Assembly (NCBI GenBank): GCA_018401745.1
Contig: JAGYJY010000007.1
Coordinates: 62,001-126,000, forward strand
DNA: 64,000 nt
Source: Pirellulales bacterium
Lineage (GTDB): Bacteria; Planctomycetota; Planctomycetia; Pirellulales; UBA1268
Direction of reading: 5' to 3'
Both the position numbers and the translations under genes were made by a program. Below the pieces are notes generated by a model, which was given only the letters and a program-made list of their open reading frames with translations, was not told the origin of the DNA and did no database searches. Of the stretch, positions 29,089 through 38,558 are shown in pieces (the stretch's first letter is position 1; every line of letters starts with the position of its first letter).

Positions 29089-30312
29089 ATGGGTAGGCGA
29101 AGGAAGAGCGAGTTCCCGGAGGTGTCGATTCACAAGACACACGGGAGAGCCCGGCTACGGTTTGGCGGACGCGACATCTGGTTGGGCAAGGCGGGAACCC
29201 GTGAGGCTGAGGAGAACCGCCAAAGGGTCCTTGCAGCATGGCTCGCCAACGGGAACCAACTGCCCGACGGCTTCACCCTCAAGGCCGAGGAGCCCGCTGT
29301 TGTCGTGCCTGCCAACCTTACGCTGAAGGCGACCTCTAGGAACGGGCTGCGAGTTGGCGAGCTTGTCTCCATTACCCTGGTAGACGTTGCGGGCGGCAAG
29401 ACAAAGGCGGACCTACGCAGCAACTCCCGATGGTGGCGGCTGCGGGCTGCCGCTGAAGCTCTGGAGCCATACGCCGACATGCCGGCTATCGAGTTTGGCC
29501 CGCGGGCTCTCGGTCAGGTTTGCCGGTGGCTGGCGACAACTCCGATGCGGAAGCTCAAGGACGGCCAGCAGGTATTGCGAACCCGTACGTGGTGCCGCGA
29601 GGTGGTCGAAGCTATCCGCCGAATCTTCCGGGATGCTGTCGCCCGTGAAGACCTGCCACCGGAAAGGCTTGTGGCCCTGGAGTCGCTCAGGCCGTTGCCG
29701 GGCATCGATAAGGCCCGCGACCCCATCGAGCGGGAGCCAGTGCCCGCAGACGTGTTCGAGGCAACCTTGGCCTTGATGCCCAAGGTGCTGGGGGACCTGC
29801 TGCATTTCATGTGGCTGACGAGCTGCCGACCGTCGGAGGCGTGCAGGATTGCCCGCTGCGAGGTCGACACGACGCGGGAGCCCTGGGTGTGGTCGCCGCG
29901 GACCCACAAGACAAAGCGACGAGGCAAACGCCGACACATTGCCGTGGGGCCACGGGCCAGGGCTATTCTTCTGCGATGGTGGGCAGGGAAGGGCGATGGT
30001 GATCCGGTTTTCGGCCGCGATGACATGGAGCCGCCAGCAGGCAGCGTCGTGAAGTTTCGAGCACTGAGAACAGATCAGGAGCCGTTCGACTCCGCAGACC
30101 TAGCCCGGCGGGTTGCTCGAACCTGCAAGGCCAACGGCATCCCACACTGGTCGCCGTATCAGGTGAGGCACAGCGGGCTCAGTGAGCTGCGAGCTGCGGG
30201 AGGTGTGGACGCTGCCCAGGCTCAGGGCGGGCACAGCAGTGTCCAGGTCACTGAACGGTACGCACGGCCGTCAGTCGCCCGGCAGGCGGCAGCGGTGGAG
30301 GCCTTGGGATGA
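29089..30312 (+). CDS. tyrosine recombinase / integrase
   Basis: This enzyme probably catalyses integration and excision of the surrounding element. The ATG at 29089 follows GGAGG by seven bases and gives 407 residues; earlier ATGs lack a ribosome binding site. The catalytic set is visible: R247 in TSCRPSEACRI, K275 in the beta-hairpin region, R360 in PYQVRHSGLSE, H382 in GGHSSVQVTERY and the nucleophile Y391. The first position of the HxxR motif is Tyr (Y357) rather than His. The leader contains the small inverted repeat CGGGTA-CGGC-TACCCG at 29041-29056. The downstream gene overlaps its stop. Confidence 0.93.
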   Translation: MGRRRKSEFPEVSIHKTHGRARLRFGGRDIWLGKAGTREAEENRQRVLAAWLANGNQLPDGFTLKAEEPAVVVPANLTLKATSRNGLRVGELVSITLVDVAGGKTKADLRSNSRWWRLRAAAEALEPYADMPAIEFGPRALGQVCRWLATTPMRKLKDGQQVLRTRTWCREVVEAIRRIFRDAVAREDLPPERLVALESLRPLPGIDKARDPIEREPVPADVFEATLALMPKVLGDLLHFMWLTSCRPSEACRIARCEVDTTREPWVWSPRTHKTKRRGKRRHIAVGPRARAILLRWWAGKGDGDPVFGRDDMEPPAGSVVKFRALRTDQEPFDSADLARRVARTCKANGIPHWSPYQVRHSGLSELRAAGGVDAAQAQGGHSSVQVTERYARPSVARQAAAVEALG

Positions 30313-30593
30313 TCCTTGCCACCATCGTGATTAATGCGGCCGTCCCTAAGGCCGATCCGCATGGCCGCAATCCACGCCGTGGCTCACTGGGGGCCAAGTT
30401 TCGAGCCCACGTCCGCAAGGCGTGCGAGGCAGTGGGCCTGGTGAAACGCGAGGGCTTCCTGGGGATGGAAGTCGCATTCTTCGGGCAGCACCCAAAGGCC
30501 AAGACAATCGACCTGTCGATTGTGCTGACCGCCGCATTAGAGGTCGGATTCCGGTTTTGTCCATCTCATAACGCCAGCGTGAGCGGTGCGTAA
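30309..30593 (+). CDS. small hypothetical protein overlapping the integrase gene
   Basis: This 94-residue reading frame starts at the ATGA overlap with the integrase stop, which suggests translational coupling. The product is basic in the middle (AKFRAHVRKACEAVGLVKRE) and resembles no family I know. Its last nine codons overlap the 3' end of the transposase gene on the other strand, so the true C-terminus may have been removed by insertion of that element. It could be a directionality factor, but that is a guess from position. Confidence 0.4.
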   Translation: MILATIVINAAVPKADPHGRNPRRGSLGAKFRAHVRKACEAVGLVKREGFLGMEVAFFGQHPKAKTIDLSIVLTAALEVGFRFCPSHNASVSGA

Positions 30594-31969
30594 GTCGTTT
30601 GCTGGAAAAGACTTTCGGCTCTGCCCGCCTTGATCCAGGCTCGCAGGCGAATCATCGCTTCGGCGTTTTCTCGCAGCCAGTACGTCGCGTTGCTTTTGAC
30701 CCGCAGGTTGATCACCCGCCTGATCGCGCTCTCGACGGCACCGCTGCCGATCGGCAGTTGGGAACTTCGAGCGGCCGCGTAGTCCATGCGGCGATGCTTC
30801 AGGCCATGCGTGCAGAACTCTTTCAGCCAAGTCGTCTGATCGCGTTTGCGGTGTCGAGGCAGACAGGCCTTGATTTCGTCGACGACCGCACCGATTTCAC
30901 CCCTGAGCAGCCGTTTCTTCTGTGTCGTCAGCCAGTGCTTCCGCTTCGAGCCAGTCAGATTCACGCTTTCAGCGATCTTGCCCAAGTATTCGACGGCGTG
31001 CCAGAAGTCGATGAGCTCCAGGACCTGTTCAGCCTTGAGCCCCAGGGCTTTGTTCAGCTTCGGAATCCGTCGCCGGATCCAGGCGGCTCCATCGGCGACG
31101 AAGAGGATGCGAGTGGCGGCCGTGATTCCAAGGCTGATGAGAAAGGCCTGGAGCATCTCGAAGAGACGGTCGCAGGAGGCGAGGGTGCCGTCGATGATGG
31201 GCGGGAAGTCGCCTGCCATGCGACCATGTTCGTCGACCGCATAAATGATGAACAGCCGCGGCTCCCGCCAGCGAGCCGAGAACCGCTTGCGGCCCTTCTT
31301 GGTGCGGCCTTTACGAGGCTCTCGCAGTCGCACACGGCCGCCGTCGAGGCTGACCACGATCCGACGGCCTCCGACATGCCCATCAACGGCAACGCTGCCG
31401 GACGACGTCAGCTGAGCCAGCCTTTGTCCGACATGACCGCACGCCTCACGAAGGGCGTTGACGCTCACGTTGATGCAGGCGTCGGCGAGCATCTCCGATG
31501 CTTCCTCGAACGAGCCGAGCAGTGCGGCAGCCTTCACCATCCGCTGTCGAACCTGCGGCGTACGCCCCTTCACGATTCCCAAGAGCATCAACGCCGGGTA
31601 GAGCCCACGGCCTGGCTTCGCAGCGGCTTTGGCGGGATCTTTTTGGCGGTGAAAGTAGAGAATATTCAGCGTCACGTGGACGCCTGCAGGAAAGTTGACG
31701 ATCTTCTGTCGCGTCCCCTGCGAGTGGTACCTGTGCGGCAGTCGGCCCACAAACGCTCGCTGTTTTTCGGCGAATGCAGCGTCTTCCACGGTCACCAGCA
31801 GAACCATCGCTTTGGTCAACGACGCGCGCCTCACCGTCAAGAAGTCCAGCCGCCGCTCAAGGGCCGCAAGCTCTGCCGCGGAAATCACCCGGCAGCTTTC
31901 CTGAATCTCCTGAATCTCGCAGTCCACCGCTGTGGCCTCTTCCTGAAGCCGCTGATATTCTTCGCTCAT
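30566..31969 (-). CDS. ISKra4-family-like transposase
   Basis: The ATG at 31969 is preceded by GGAGG eight bases upstream and gives 467 residues. The layout fits the ISKra4/ISAzba group: a helical N-terminus, a first catalytic Asp in VSLDGGRVRLREP, a second in LFVADGAAWIRRR, and the C-terminal GSGAVESAIRRVINLRVK with the Glu, followed by YWLRENAEAMIRLRAW. The segment FWHAVEYLGKIAE is also typical. It is oriented against the integrase. I could not find convincing terminal inverted repeats, so the insertion borders are unknown. It probably entered the integrated element secondarily. Confidence 0.85.
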   Translation of the reverse strand: MSEEYQRLQEEATAVDCEIQEIQESCRVISAAELAALERRLDFLTVRRASLTKAMVLLVTVEDAAFAEKQRAFVGRLPHRYHSQGTRQKIVNFPAGVHVTLNILYFHRQKDPAKAAAKPGRGLYPALMLLGIVKGRTPQVRQRMVKAAALLGSFEEASEMLADACINVSVNALREACGHVGQRLAQLTSSGSVAVDGHVGGRRIVVSLDGGRVRLREPRKGRTKKGRKRFSARWREPRLFIIYAVDEHGRMAGDFPPIIDGTLASCDRLFEMLQAFLISLGITAATRILFVADGAAWIRRRIPKLNKALGLKAEQVLELIDFWHAVEYLGKIAESVNLTGSKRKHWLTTQKKRLLRGEIGAVVDEIKACLPRHRKRDQTTWLKEFCTHGLKHRRMDYAAARSSQLPIGSGAVESAIRRVINLRVKSNATYWLRENAEAMIRLRAWIKAGRAESLFQQTTYAPLTLAL

Positions 31970-32153
31970 CCCTGACACCTCCGTGTGAAAGCAGTCTGGT
32001 AACCGCTCTCAACGGGGGCTCAGGGATTTCTACCTACACCAGTTCTCCTAGATCTCGCGCACGACAAATCGAGAATCCGCCCCCGCTGAACTCAGACACA
32101 TCGCAAGTGGCTTTGCCGTATCTTTGCGCCAAAATCCCTCACTGTTGTGGTAT

Positions 32154-32753
32154 TCAGCCATCCGCTCGATCCAAGGAAAAAAGGCTAATTGCTCTAAGTA
32201 CAACGCCGAGGCAGAAGACTGGAATCGCAACGAAGATTGCTGCGATAGCAATGGAAATACCGGAAAAGAATGCCCTCGTCGCGGTTTCTGTATCACCAGT
32301 GTTTTGACTCACCCCTGTTAATAAAAAAAAGACAATCACGCCGAGGGCTATTGCCAGCCAGCCGAAGAAGAAGTGAATTTGAGCGAGCGCATTTGAAAGC
32401 GTGGCAAGTCGGTCCCATCTGTCACGATGACGGGATTGCCATTTTCGTTGGTGTCTTTGACGATTTGTCGTTCGGCCAGAGGCACTGGCGTCTTCCAGTA
32501 GGTTACTGTTTATTAAATCGTCTTTGTTGCTGTCCTCTCTGATTCCGAGTACTTCGTCAAGAACGTCTTCTTGGGGTTTTGGGCTGTTAAATACAAGCCC
32601 CTTGACATGCTGGGCTGTAGTCCAGTTTATGGAACCTTCTTTCCGGAGTCGGGTTTCCGGTGATATTATTCCGGAATCCGCCAGCTCCTTTAACTTGGCT
32701 GAAGAAACGATTTGGGAAGTGTCGGATTTATCAAGGTATTCAAAGTGGGTCAT
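32154..32753 (-). CDS. GYF_2-like domain protein with two membrane segments
   Basis: The first 55 residues match the GYF_2 pattern: an aromatic start, LKELADSGIISPETRLRKEG and a Trp in SINWTTAQHVKG. A polar charged linker follows. Two membrane segments close the protein: FFFGWLAIALGVIVFFLLTG near residue 130, and IAIAAIFVAIPVFCLGVVL near residue 170. Codon use is clearly more AT-rich than in all neighbours, which supports recent transfer as cargo of the element. GYF_2 domains often occur in membrane proteins of unknown function. A role in phage or stress response cannot be judged from sequence. Confidence 0.65.
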   Translation of the reverse strand: MTHFEYLDKSDTSQIVSSAKLKELADSGIISPETRLRKEGSINWTTAQHVKGLVFNSPKPQEDVLDEVLGIREDSNKDDLINSNLLEDASASGRTTNRQRHQRKWQSRHRDRWDRLATLSNALAQIHFFFGWLAIALGVIVFFLLTGVSQNTGDTETATRAFFSGISIAIAAIFVAIPVFCLGVVLRAISLFSLDRADG

Positions 32754-33145
32754 TTCAACTCAACAGAGCCTCCATTAGGTGTCGCTGAGTGCCTGTCGCT
32801 CGCATTAAGGGCAACGCTAGTTAAAGGGGGAGACTACCCTTGAAGCAGAGCCCCTGCTAGAGGGGTTTTCTGTCGGTAGTTTTTGGTGTTGTCCGCTAGC
32901 TTCCTGAGCAGGTCCACTGCCACTTTGCGACCTGGCAGGTTCCCAACACATGCAGAAGGCTGACGTGCGGTTTCGCGTTTCGCAAGGTTGTTATGGCTAG
33001 GATGGCCCTACCCGATTTCGACCCTAGGCATGGGAATCGTTGCAACTATGACAACGCCCCTGTACCATTCGAAAAGCTGCTCGCACCGCAGCAAAAGGCG
33101 ATTTTCAAGGCTTTTCACGCAATGCGTTTCCGGGTAACGGGTGCT
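32754..33145. other. noncoding right end of the mobile element
   Basis: These 392 bases lack a supported gene. They contain CTACCCGATTTCGA at 33008-33021, a direct repeat of 29050-29063, which could be an accessory recombinase or excisionase binding site. Base composition is lower in GC than the chromosome flanks. Confidence 0.45.
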
Positions 33146-33191
33146 GCATTGCGGTGGAAAACTTATCGCGTCGGGCCTGAGGGTCAGCGAC
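33146..33191. repeat. right attachment-type direct repeat (attR)
   Basis: It is identical over 46 bases to 28923-28968. The last eight bases are the complement of the final codons and stop of the cytochrome-type gene that ends at 33184. Confidence 0.85.
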
Positions 33192-35094
33192 CGCGGCGAA
33201 TCCAGGCGATCAGTATCTGCTCGGGAAGACCGCGGTAGGTCTGCCGGAAAGCGGTGTCGAAGCCTTCGCCCTTCTCGAGCCGACTGATCAGGCCGGGCAG
33301 CCGGTCCCCCTCCCGGTCGACTGCTGCAAGCGCCGCCGAAGCGATCGTCACCTGCTCTGCCGACAGCGGCGCCGTGAAGAACTGCTCCGGGTTTGGCGGA
33401 GGCGAGTTTTTGGCGACCACCTCCGCGTCGTCCCAGATGGCAAGCATCGACGCCTCCGGAACCAGGCTTCGAGCCACGCGGCGGCCGGCCGCTTCGGCAA
33501 ACCAGCCCGGTGCCCCGCGAGCCCGCAGCGTTGCCGCGGTGAGCTCGGCGGCAAACATCAGCCGGCCATTGTCAGCATCAGGGTCGATCGCGACAGCCGC
33601 GTAGACCACATCGCCCGACACATCCGCATGGCCCAGCAGGTCGCGAGGCCGCTCACGGCCCATCACGTTCTGCCAGAAGTTGGAGAAGTCGTAACCGCGG
33701 GCAAACGCAAAGACGACGATGCCTCCCTTTACCAGCGGCCCTGACAGCCGGAACTTCTTCCGCAGCTGCCCATCAATATCAGCCGCCGCATCAGCCACAG
33801 CGGCAAGCCGCTCGCCCTGAAGGTTTCCCACGAGGCAGAGATCACCCCGCAGCTCAACGGCTCCCTCTTCATCCACGATTCCCCGTCGCCATAGCGGCGG
33901 CGCCTCCTGAAACCGCACCTCGCGAAGCTGCTCATGCGAGAAGTTGCGGGAGCGGCCTGCGGTGGCGATCCGCGTGAGCTCCGCCGTGCCGTCGAGCAGA
34001 TCGAGCGCTGCCCCCTCGTCGATCCACTGGCGAATCACAGCGATCGTCTCGTCGGGCAGGGGAGGGCGGCCTCGCGGCATGCGTTGGCCGTCGATGTTGA
34101 CGCCGAGGAGTTTTCGCACCAGCAGGCTCTCCCCGCCGCGGCCCGGCTCGATAACGCCGGAATCGGCAAGCTCCGCGAAGGTGTTCAGGCTGAAGCCCCC
34201 AGACGGATTACCACCGCCATGGCATCGCTGGCAGTTGTCCACCAGGATCCCGGCCACCTCCGACGAGAAGGGGATCTCGTCGGGACCGACTTCCGCTCGC
34301 TCAGGGGCGGCCGGCGAATCCTTCGCCGAAGGCTCCGCCATCGCAGCGGCCGGCTGCACCAGATCGAGCGAGACCGTCGGATCGGCTCCATCAAAGACGC
34401 CGCCCGCTGTGATCCAGGCAGCGAGCATGGCAAGCTCGTCAGCCGCCACCGAGCCGCCGCCGCGAGGCATATCACCGGTGCGGATCACTTCCACGAGCCG
34501 GCTGTTGAGGCCATCTCCCGGCACCACCATGCCGCTGGCAGCGAGCACCGCAAACGACCGCATGCTGAAGTCGCCACGCGAGCCCTCGACATGGCACCGG
34601 CCGCACGACCTGACGAGCATCGGGGCAATCTGCCCTGCAAAACTCGGGCCCACCGGGCCTTGAGCCAGAGGAGACGGGGCGGACGTGCTCCGTGTTGGCT
34701 GACGACGCATCTCCTCCGCCCGCCGTCGCAGCAGCTGCTGAGCCGTGGGGAGGCCCTCGATGGCAACACCCTCCGCCAGTAGCTGCTCCGCCACCTTCGC
34801 GCAGCCAGCGGCCAGCGTGCGAATGACGTCGGGCTCGATGTCTCGGCCGAGGTCGGCAACCTCTTCGAGCGCCAGCCTGCTGTCCGCCAGAATCAGGGCT
34901 GCATCCCCAGGAAGCCCCTGTTCAAGCATGCTCTGTGCTTCGTCGACCACGGCCTCGACACGAGCCACTGCCGCCGGAGCATCGGCCGCAGGGCAGCGAG
35001 GTAGCGAAACAACGCCCCACACGAGCGCCGCACACGCACAGCCCAGGCCACAGGCACGCCGAAGGACTGAAAAACCTTTCTGCGAAGCATCCAT
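33184..35094 (-). CDS. secreted protein with two CxxCH cytochrome c-type domains
   Basis: The ATG at 35094 gives 636 residues with a signal peptide (CGLGCACAALVWGVVSLPRCPAA, listed as a single hydrophobic stretch). Two c-type haem sites are visible: CGRCH with downstream GDMPRGGG, and CQRCH with downstream MPRGRPPLP, each followed by a Met-Pro segment as in planctomycete PSCyt1-like domains. The rest is a large alpha/beta region (LVKGGIVVFAFARGYDFSNFW) and a basic end. It is read after the zinc-ribbon gene, 14 bases away. Electron transfer or sulfatase-linked roles are known for related families, but nothing here decides. Its end overlaps attR. Confidence 0.78.
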   Translation of the reverse strand: MDASQKGFSVLRRACGLGCACAALVWGVVSLPRCPAADAPAAVARVEAVVDEAQSMLEQGLPGDAALILADSRLALEEVADLGRDIEPDVIRTLAAGCAKVAEQLLAEGVAIEGLPTAQQLLRRRAEEMRRQPTRSTSAPSPLAQGPVGPSFAGQIAPMLVRSCGRCHVEGSRGDFSMRSFAVLAASGMVVPGDGLNSRLVEVIRTGDMPRGGGSVAADELAMLAAWITAGGVFDGADPTVSLDLVQPAAAMAEPSAKDSPAAPERAEVGPDEIPFSSEVAGILVDNCQRCHGGGNPSGGFSLNTFAELADSGVIEPGRGGESLLVRKLLGVNIDGQRMPRGRPPLPDETIAVIRQWIDEGAALDLLDGTAELTRIATAGRSRNFSHEQLREVRFQEAPPLWRRGIVDEEGAVELRGDLCLVGNLQGERLAAVADAAADIDGQLRKKFRLSGPLVKGGIVVFAFARGYDFSNFWQNVMGRERPRDLLGHADVSGDVVYAAVAIDPDADNGRLMFAAELTAATLRARGAPGWFAEAAGRRVARSLVPEASMLAIWDDAEVVAKNSPPPNPEQFFTAPLSAEQVTIASAALAAVDREGDRLPGLISRLEKGEGFDTAFRQTYRGLPEQILIAWIRRGR

Positions 35095-35108
35095 AGCACC
35101 CACCGCTG

Positions 35109-35542
35109 TTATCGCCGAAACAACAAAAATGCCGCAATCACCACGGCCGACGCGACCGCGGCAAGCCCAAGGCAGAGCATCAGACCAACCGCATGTCGTG
35201 CCCGTCGTCTGCGGGCTGGGGTCGGCTGGTCTCCAGGCAGGCCAACGGTTGCTGCTTCTCCACGAGGCGACAGAACCGCCGTGTCGAGATCAGCCAGCGA
35301 AGCGGCATCCCACACGTCATGCTCCACATCAGGCGGGCCCTGACCCGATTTTGGCGGCGAGTCGAGTTTCCGCAACGATCGCTCAAACGACCGGCTTTCG
35401 AAAACGCCCCCTGCGAGGCCCCCGCCTGCTGAGGAACGATGATTTTGGCTGCACACCGCGGGCAATCAATCGCATCTCCCGCCCAGCGGCGGGGCACACG
35501 AAGCCTGCGTCGACAGTTGGTGCAGCGAAACTCAACGGGCAT
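35109..35542 (-). CDS. zinc-ribbon protein with C-terminal membrane anchor (frameshifted)
   Basis: The N-terminus MPVEFRCTNCRRRLRVP then DCPRCAAKIIVPQ gives a four-Cys zinc ribbon, residues 7-30. After it the good frame continues in another phase: GGLAGGVFESRSFERSLRKL, then a hydrophobic anchor AVGLMLCLGLAAVASAVVI at the C-terminus. A missing G in the run of five at 35419-35423 (C on the plus strand) explains the break. The corrected protein is about 144 residues. It sits between a small membrane protein and the cytochrome-type protein on the same strand, consistent with one operon. The zinc ribbon may bind protein or nucleic acid. Confidence 0.65.
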
Positions 35543-35579
35543 CAGATTTCCCTGTCACACGCCAACGGCGGTTGCAGGC

Positions 35580-35948
35580 TCACGGCGCCCGTGAGCGGCT
35601 TCTCTCACTGCGTCGCTGGCGTCGACGGATCTGTCGCTGATCTGACTCGAGCGAAAGGACGGCAAAACTGGCTGCAACGAGGGTGGCAACGACGACAACA
35701 ATCCAGCCGGCACCAGCAGCCACCGCGATCCAGCCACAGACACGGGCTGCCGCCTGGTCGCCCACCGACGCCAGCAGCGCCGCCACGCCCACGGTGACAG
35801 CAATCACGATCGGCAGCCCGATCACCCCGACGAGCGACTTCAGCAAGAGACGTTGGAGAGAACGATCCACACAGCACCACGAAAAGAAACACACCACACA
35901 GACAGCCGCGACACAGACAGCCGCGACCCGGCGGTCACGATCCAGCAC
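35580..35948 (-). CDS. small hydrophobic membrane protein
   Basis: About 122 residues from a GTG at 35948 form three hydrophobic stretches: VAAVCVAAVCVVCFFSW, VGVIGLPIVIAVTVGVAALL and IAVAAGAGWIVVVVATLVAA. A very basic tail follows (RQIRRRQRRSERSRSRAP). The start is uncertain because the frame stays open upstream and no clear ribosome binding site is seen. The other strand and frames look like shadows. It lies 37 bases before the zinc-ribbon gene. A hairpin, GCTCACGG-CGC-CCGTGAGC, spans its stop codon. Confidence 0.45.
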   Translation of the reverse strand: MLDRDRRVAAVCVAAVCVVCFFSWCCVDRSLQRLLLKSLVGVIGLPIVIAVTVGVAALLASVGDQAAARVCGWIAVAAGAGWIVVVVATLVAASFAVLSLESDQRQIRRRQRRSERSRSRAP

Positions 35949-36158
35949 TTCGACACGTCTCGCTGACGCCTTCCACTTCCGGGGAAAACAGAGACGCAGC
36001 GTCGGCGAGGCCTGACTGCCGAACTCCACCTGCCATGGATTCTGCGACCGCCAAACCGCTAGAGTCAAGTGAGGGGCCGCTCTCCTCTTCTTCGCTCTTG
36101 CCGACGGTGTGCCATGCTCCAAGCCTCCCAACCGACCGATGCCGTCGTGCTGGCGGCG

Positions 36159-38529
36159 ATGCCTGCTCGTCGACAGCCGCCGTGTTCTCGGCGTGTTGCC
36201 ACCCTCGCAGCCCTCCTGGCAGCTGCCTTGTGGCCCCCCCAGGTCATCGCCGACCGGGTGCGGCTCGACGATGGACGCGAGCTGGCGGGCAGCTTTGCCA
36301 ACGTGGCTGGCGTCAAAACCGACCCCTTTGCCGATCGGCAGCAGGCCGAAGCAACGCCGATTCTTGTCTGCGATGATGGCCTCACCCGGACCTTTGTGCC
36401 GAGGCGGCGGGTGGAAGCCGTGGAGCAAGCCCCGGAGCCGGCAATCGAGAAGATCGGCATCCCCCAGCGGGTGGCCACCAGCGGCAGACGGATGGCCCAG
36501 ATCGGTGGCATCCTGGCGGTCACGCCGTTTGACGAGTGGGGCCGCCGCATCTTCAGCGTGGCCACGCCCACTGGCCGCGAAGACATCGTGCAGGGAATCA
36601 CCGAGATCAACCCCCGCTACACGCGAGTCGAGGGCCTGATCACGGACACGCCGGTGCAGATGGACACCCGGCTGGCCACCTCCTCCATCCCCGGGAAACC
36701 CTGGCGCGAATCATCGAGCAGTATCTCGACCGCGACGACGCAAACCAACGCCTGCGGCTTGTTCGGCTGCACCTCCAGGCAGAACGCTTCGAGGATGCCC
36801 GGCTGGAACTCGACAGCGTGCTCGAAGACTTCCCAGATCTCAAGCACCTCGCCGACGAGCGGGGGCGGCTCGCCCGCTTGGCTGCCGAGTCGGTGCTCGA
36901 CGAGCTCACCCTCCGCGAAACCGCCGGCCAGCACCGGCTGTCGATGCAGTTGCTCGACTCGTTTCCTGCCGACGACGCCGACGCCGTGGTGCTTGAGCAG
37001 GTTCGCGAACGGCGGGATCGCTACCGCGACCGCATCGCCGCTGCCCGCGGCCTTTCAAGCCGCCTCAAAGAGCTCGCCTCAGACCTGGAAGATTCCGCAG
37101 ACCGAGAAGCTGCCCTGGCGGTGATCGATGAGATCACCGCGCGGCTCTCGTTCGGCACAGTCGACCGCTTCGCAACCTTTCAGCGGATGACCGACGGGAG
37201 CGAGATCCCTGCCGACCGTGCGATGGCGATGGCGATCAACGGCTGGCTCGGCGGCGCGGCCTTTGCCGACGACAACCTCAAGCTCGCCCTCTCAGCTGTC
37301 CGGGTTCGCGACCGCCTGCAGACGTTTCTCACCACCGACGACGAAGTGAAGCGTCGCGAACTCTTCGACGCCCTCTCCCAGGAAGAGGCCTTCGACGCCG
37401 CCACGGTGAGCACCATCGCCCGCATGATGCCGCCGCCCCACTCCGCCGGCGAGCCGATCAGCGAAGGCCTGTATGCGTTTGAGGTAGCGCCGCTGGAGGA
37501 TCAAGAGCCCGTCCGTTGCCTCGTTCAGCTTCCTCCCGAATACGACCCGCTGCGGCCCTACCCGGTGGTCGTCAGCCTGCACGCCGCCTGGACCACACCC
37601 GAGCAGCAGATCGACTGGTGGGCCGGCATGCCCGGGCCCACCGGCACCCGGCTGGGGCAGGCAACCCGCCACGGAATGATCGTGGTCGCCCCCAATGGGC
37701 CCCACCGAAGCAGGCCACCTACGGCTTCACTGCGAGTGAACACGCTGCGGTGCTGGCCTGCCTGCGGGAGGCCTGCCGACGGTTTGCGATCGACACCGAC
37801 AGGGTGTTTCTCTCAGGCCACTCCATGGGGGGCGATGCCGCCTGGGATATGGCGCTGGCCCACCCCGACCTCTGGGCAGGGCTCGTGCTGATCGCTCCGA
37901 CCTCCGACCGCTACGTGCAGCACTACTGGGAAAACGGTCGCGATCTGCCGATCTACGTCGTCGGGGGCGAGCTTGATGTCGGGCGGCTCGACGCCAACGC
38001 AATGGACTTCGATCGCTACCTGCGGAAGTCGTTCGACATGACCTACGTCGAGTATCTCGGCCGAGGCCACGAAAACTTCTCCGACGAAATCCTTCGCATC
38101 ATGGACTGGATGGGCCGCCAGCAGCGGACCTTTTTCCCGAAGGAGTTCGCGGCTGTCTCAATGCGTCCCTGGGACCGCTTCTACTGGTGGGCCGAGTTTG
38201 CAGGCCTGCCCCCGCGAACGATGCTCCTGCCAGCACAGTGGCCCCCAGGATCAGGCCACCGCTCGGCCACGATCGAGGCCCGGCTTACACCAGGCAACAC
38301 GATCAGCGTTCGCAGCGGCTCAGCCCGCACCGTCGTCTGGCTGTCACCCGAACTGGTCGACTTCACCAAGTTGTTGACCGTCACCATCGATGGCCAGCGA
38401 GCTTTCCGCGGTGTGCCCCAGCCAGACCTTTGGACCCTCCTGGAAGACCTGCGGCTGCGGTCCGACCATCAGCATCCGTTCTGGCAGGCGGTCGACACCT
38501 CGGCAGAGCCCGCGACAGGCCGCCGCTGA
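36159..38529 (+). CDS. secreted alpha/beta hydrolase with long N-terminal domain (two frameshifts)
   Basis: The ATG at 36159 gives a clear signal peptide (RRVATLAALLAAALWPPQVIA). An ATG at 36114 is possible. The N-terminal part (DRVRLDDGRELAGSFANVAG) looks like a small beta-barrel. A helical, coiled-coil-like middle follows (LDSVLEDFPDLKHLADERGR). The C-terminal esterase-like domain has VVVSLHAAW, the nucleophile in SGHSMGGDAA and a His in GRGHENF, fitting a carboxylesterase/PHB-depolymerase-like hydrolase. The frame changes at the C run 36689-36692 and again at 37700-37703. Adding one C at each restores a single protein of about 790 residues. Substrate is unknown. Confidence 0.72.
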
Positions 38530-38558
38530 CGCCTGTCCTCACGCCGGAAACCGGCGGC

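Larger units (their letters stand above)
28923..33191. mobile_element. integrated mobile element of about 4.2 kb
   Basis: The segment is bounded by perfect 46-bp direct repeats (28923-28968 and 33146-33191) and has a tyrosine recombinase just inside the left end, the classic layout of a site-specific integrant. Cargo is a small gene overlapping the recombinase, an ISKra4-like transposase and a GYF-domain membrane protein. The right repeat overlaps the last codons of the cytochrome-type gene. Insertion there kept that gene's stop intact, because the repeat itself carries it. The 14-mer CTACCCGATTTCGA occurs near each end (29050 and 33008). The element carries no visible replication or transfer genes, so it may be a small satellite or a decayed remnant. 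Confidence 0.75.

Noticed and set aside
30540..32060. Exact ends of the ISKra4-like insertion sequence
   Set aside because: I compared sequence on both sides of the transposase gene and found no convincing terminal inverted repeats or target duplication.
32993..33238. 81-codon open frame crossing the right repeat
   Set aside because: It has no ribosome binding site or recognisable features and runs through attR into the antisense of the cytochrome-type gene.
35555..36428. Long 282-codon minus-strand frame upstream of the small membrane protein
   Set aside because: Only the last 120 codons look like protein. The first part is antisense to the hydrolase signal region and lacks a start signal.
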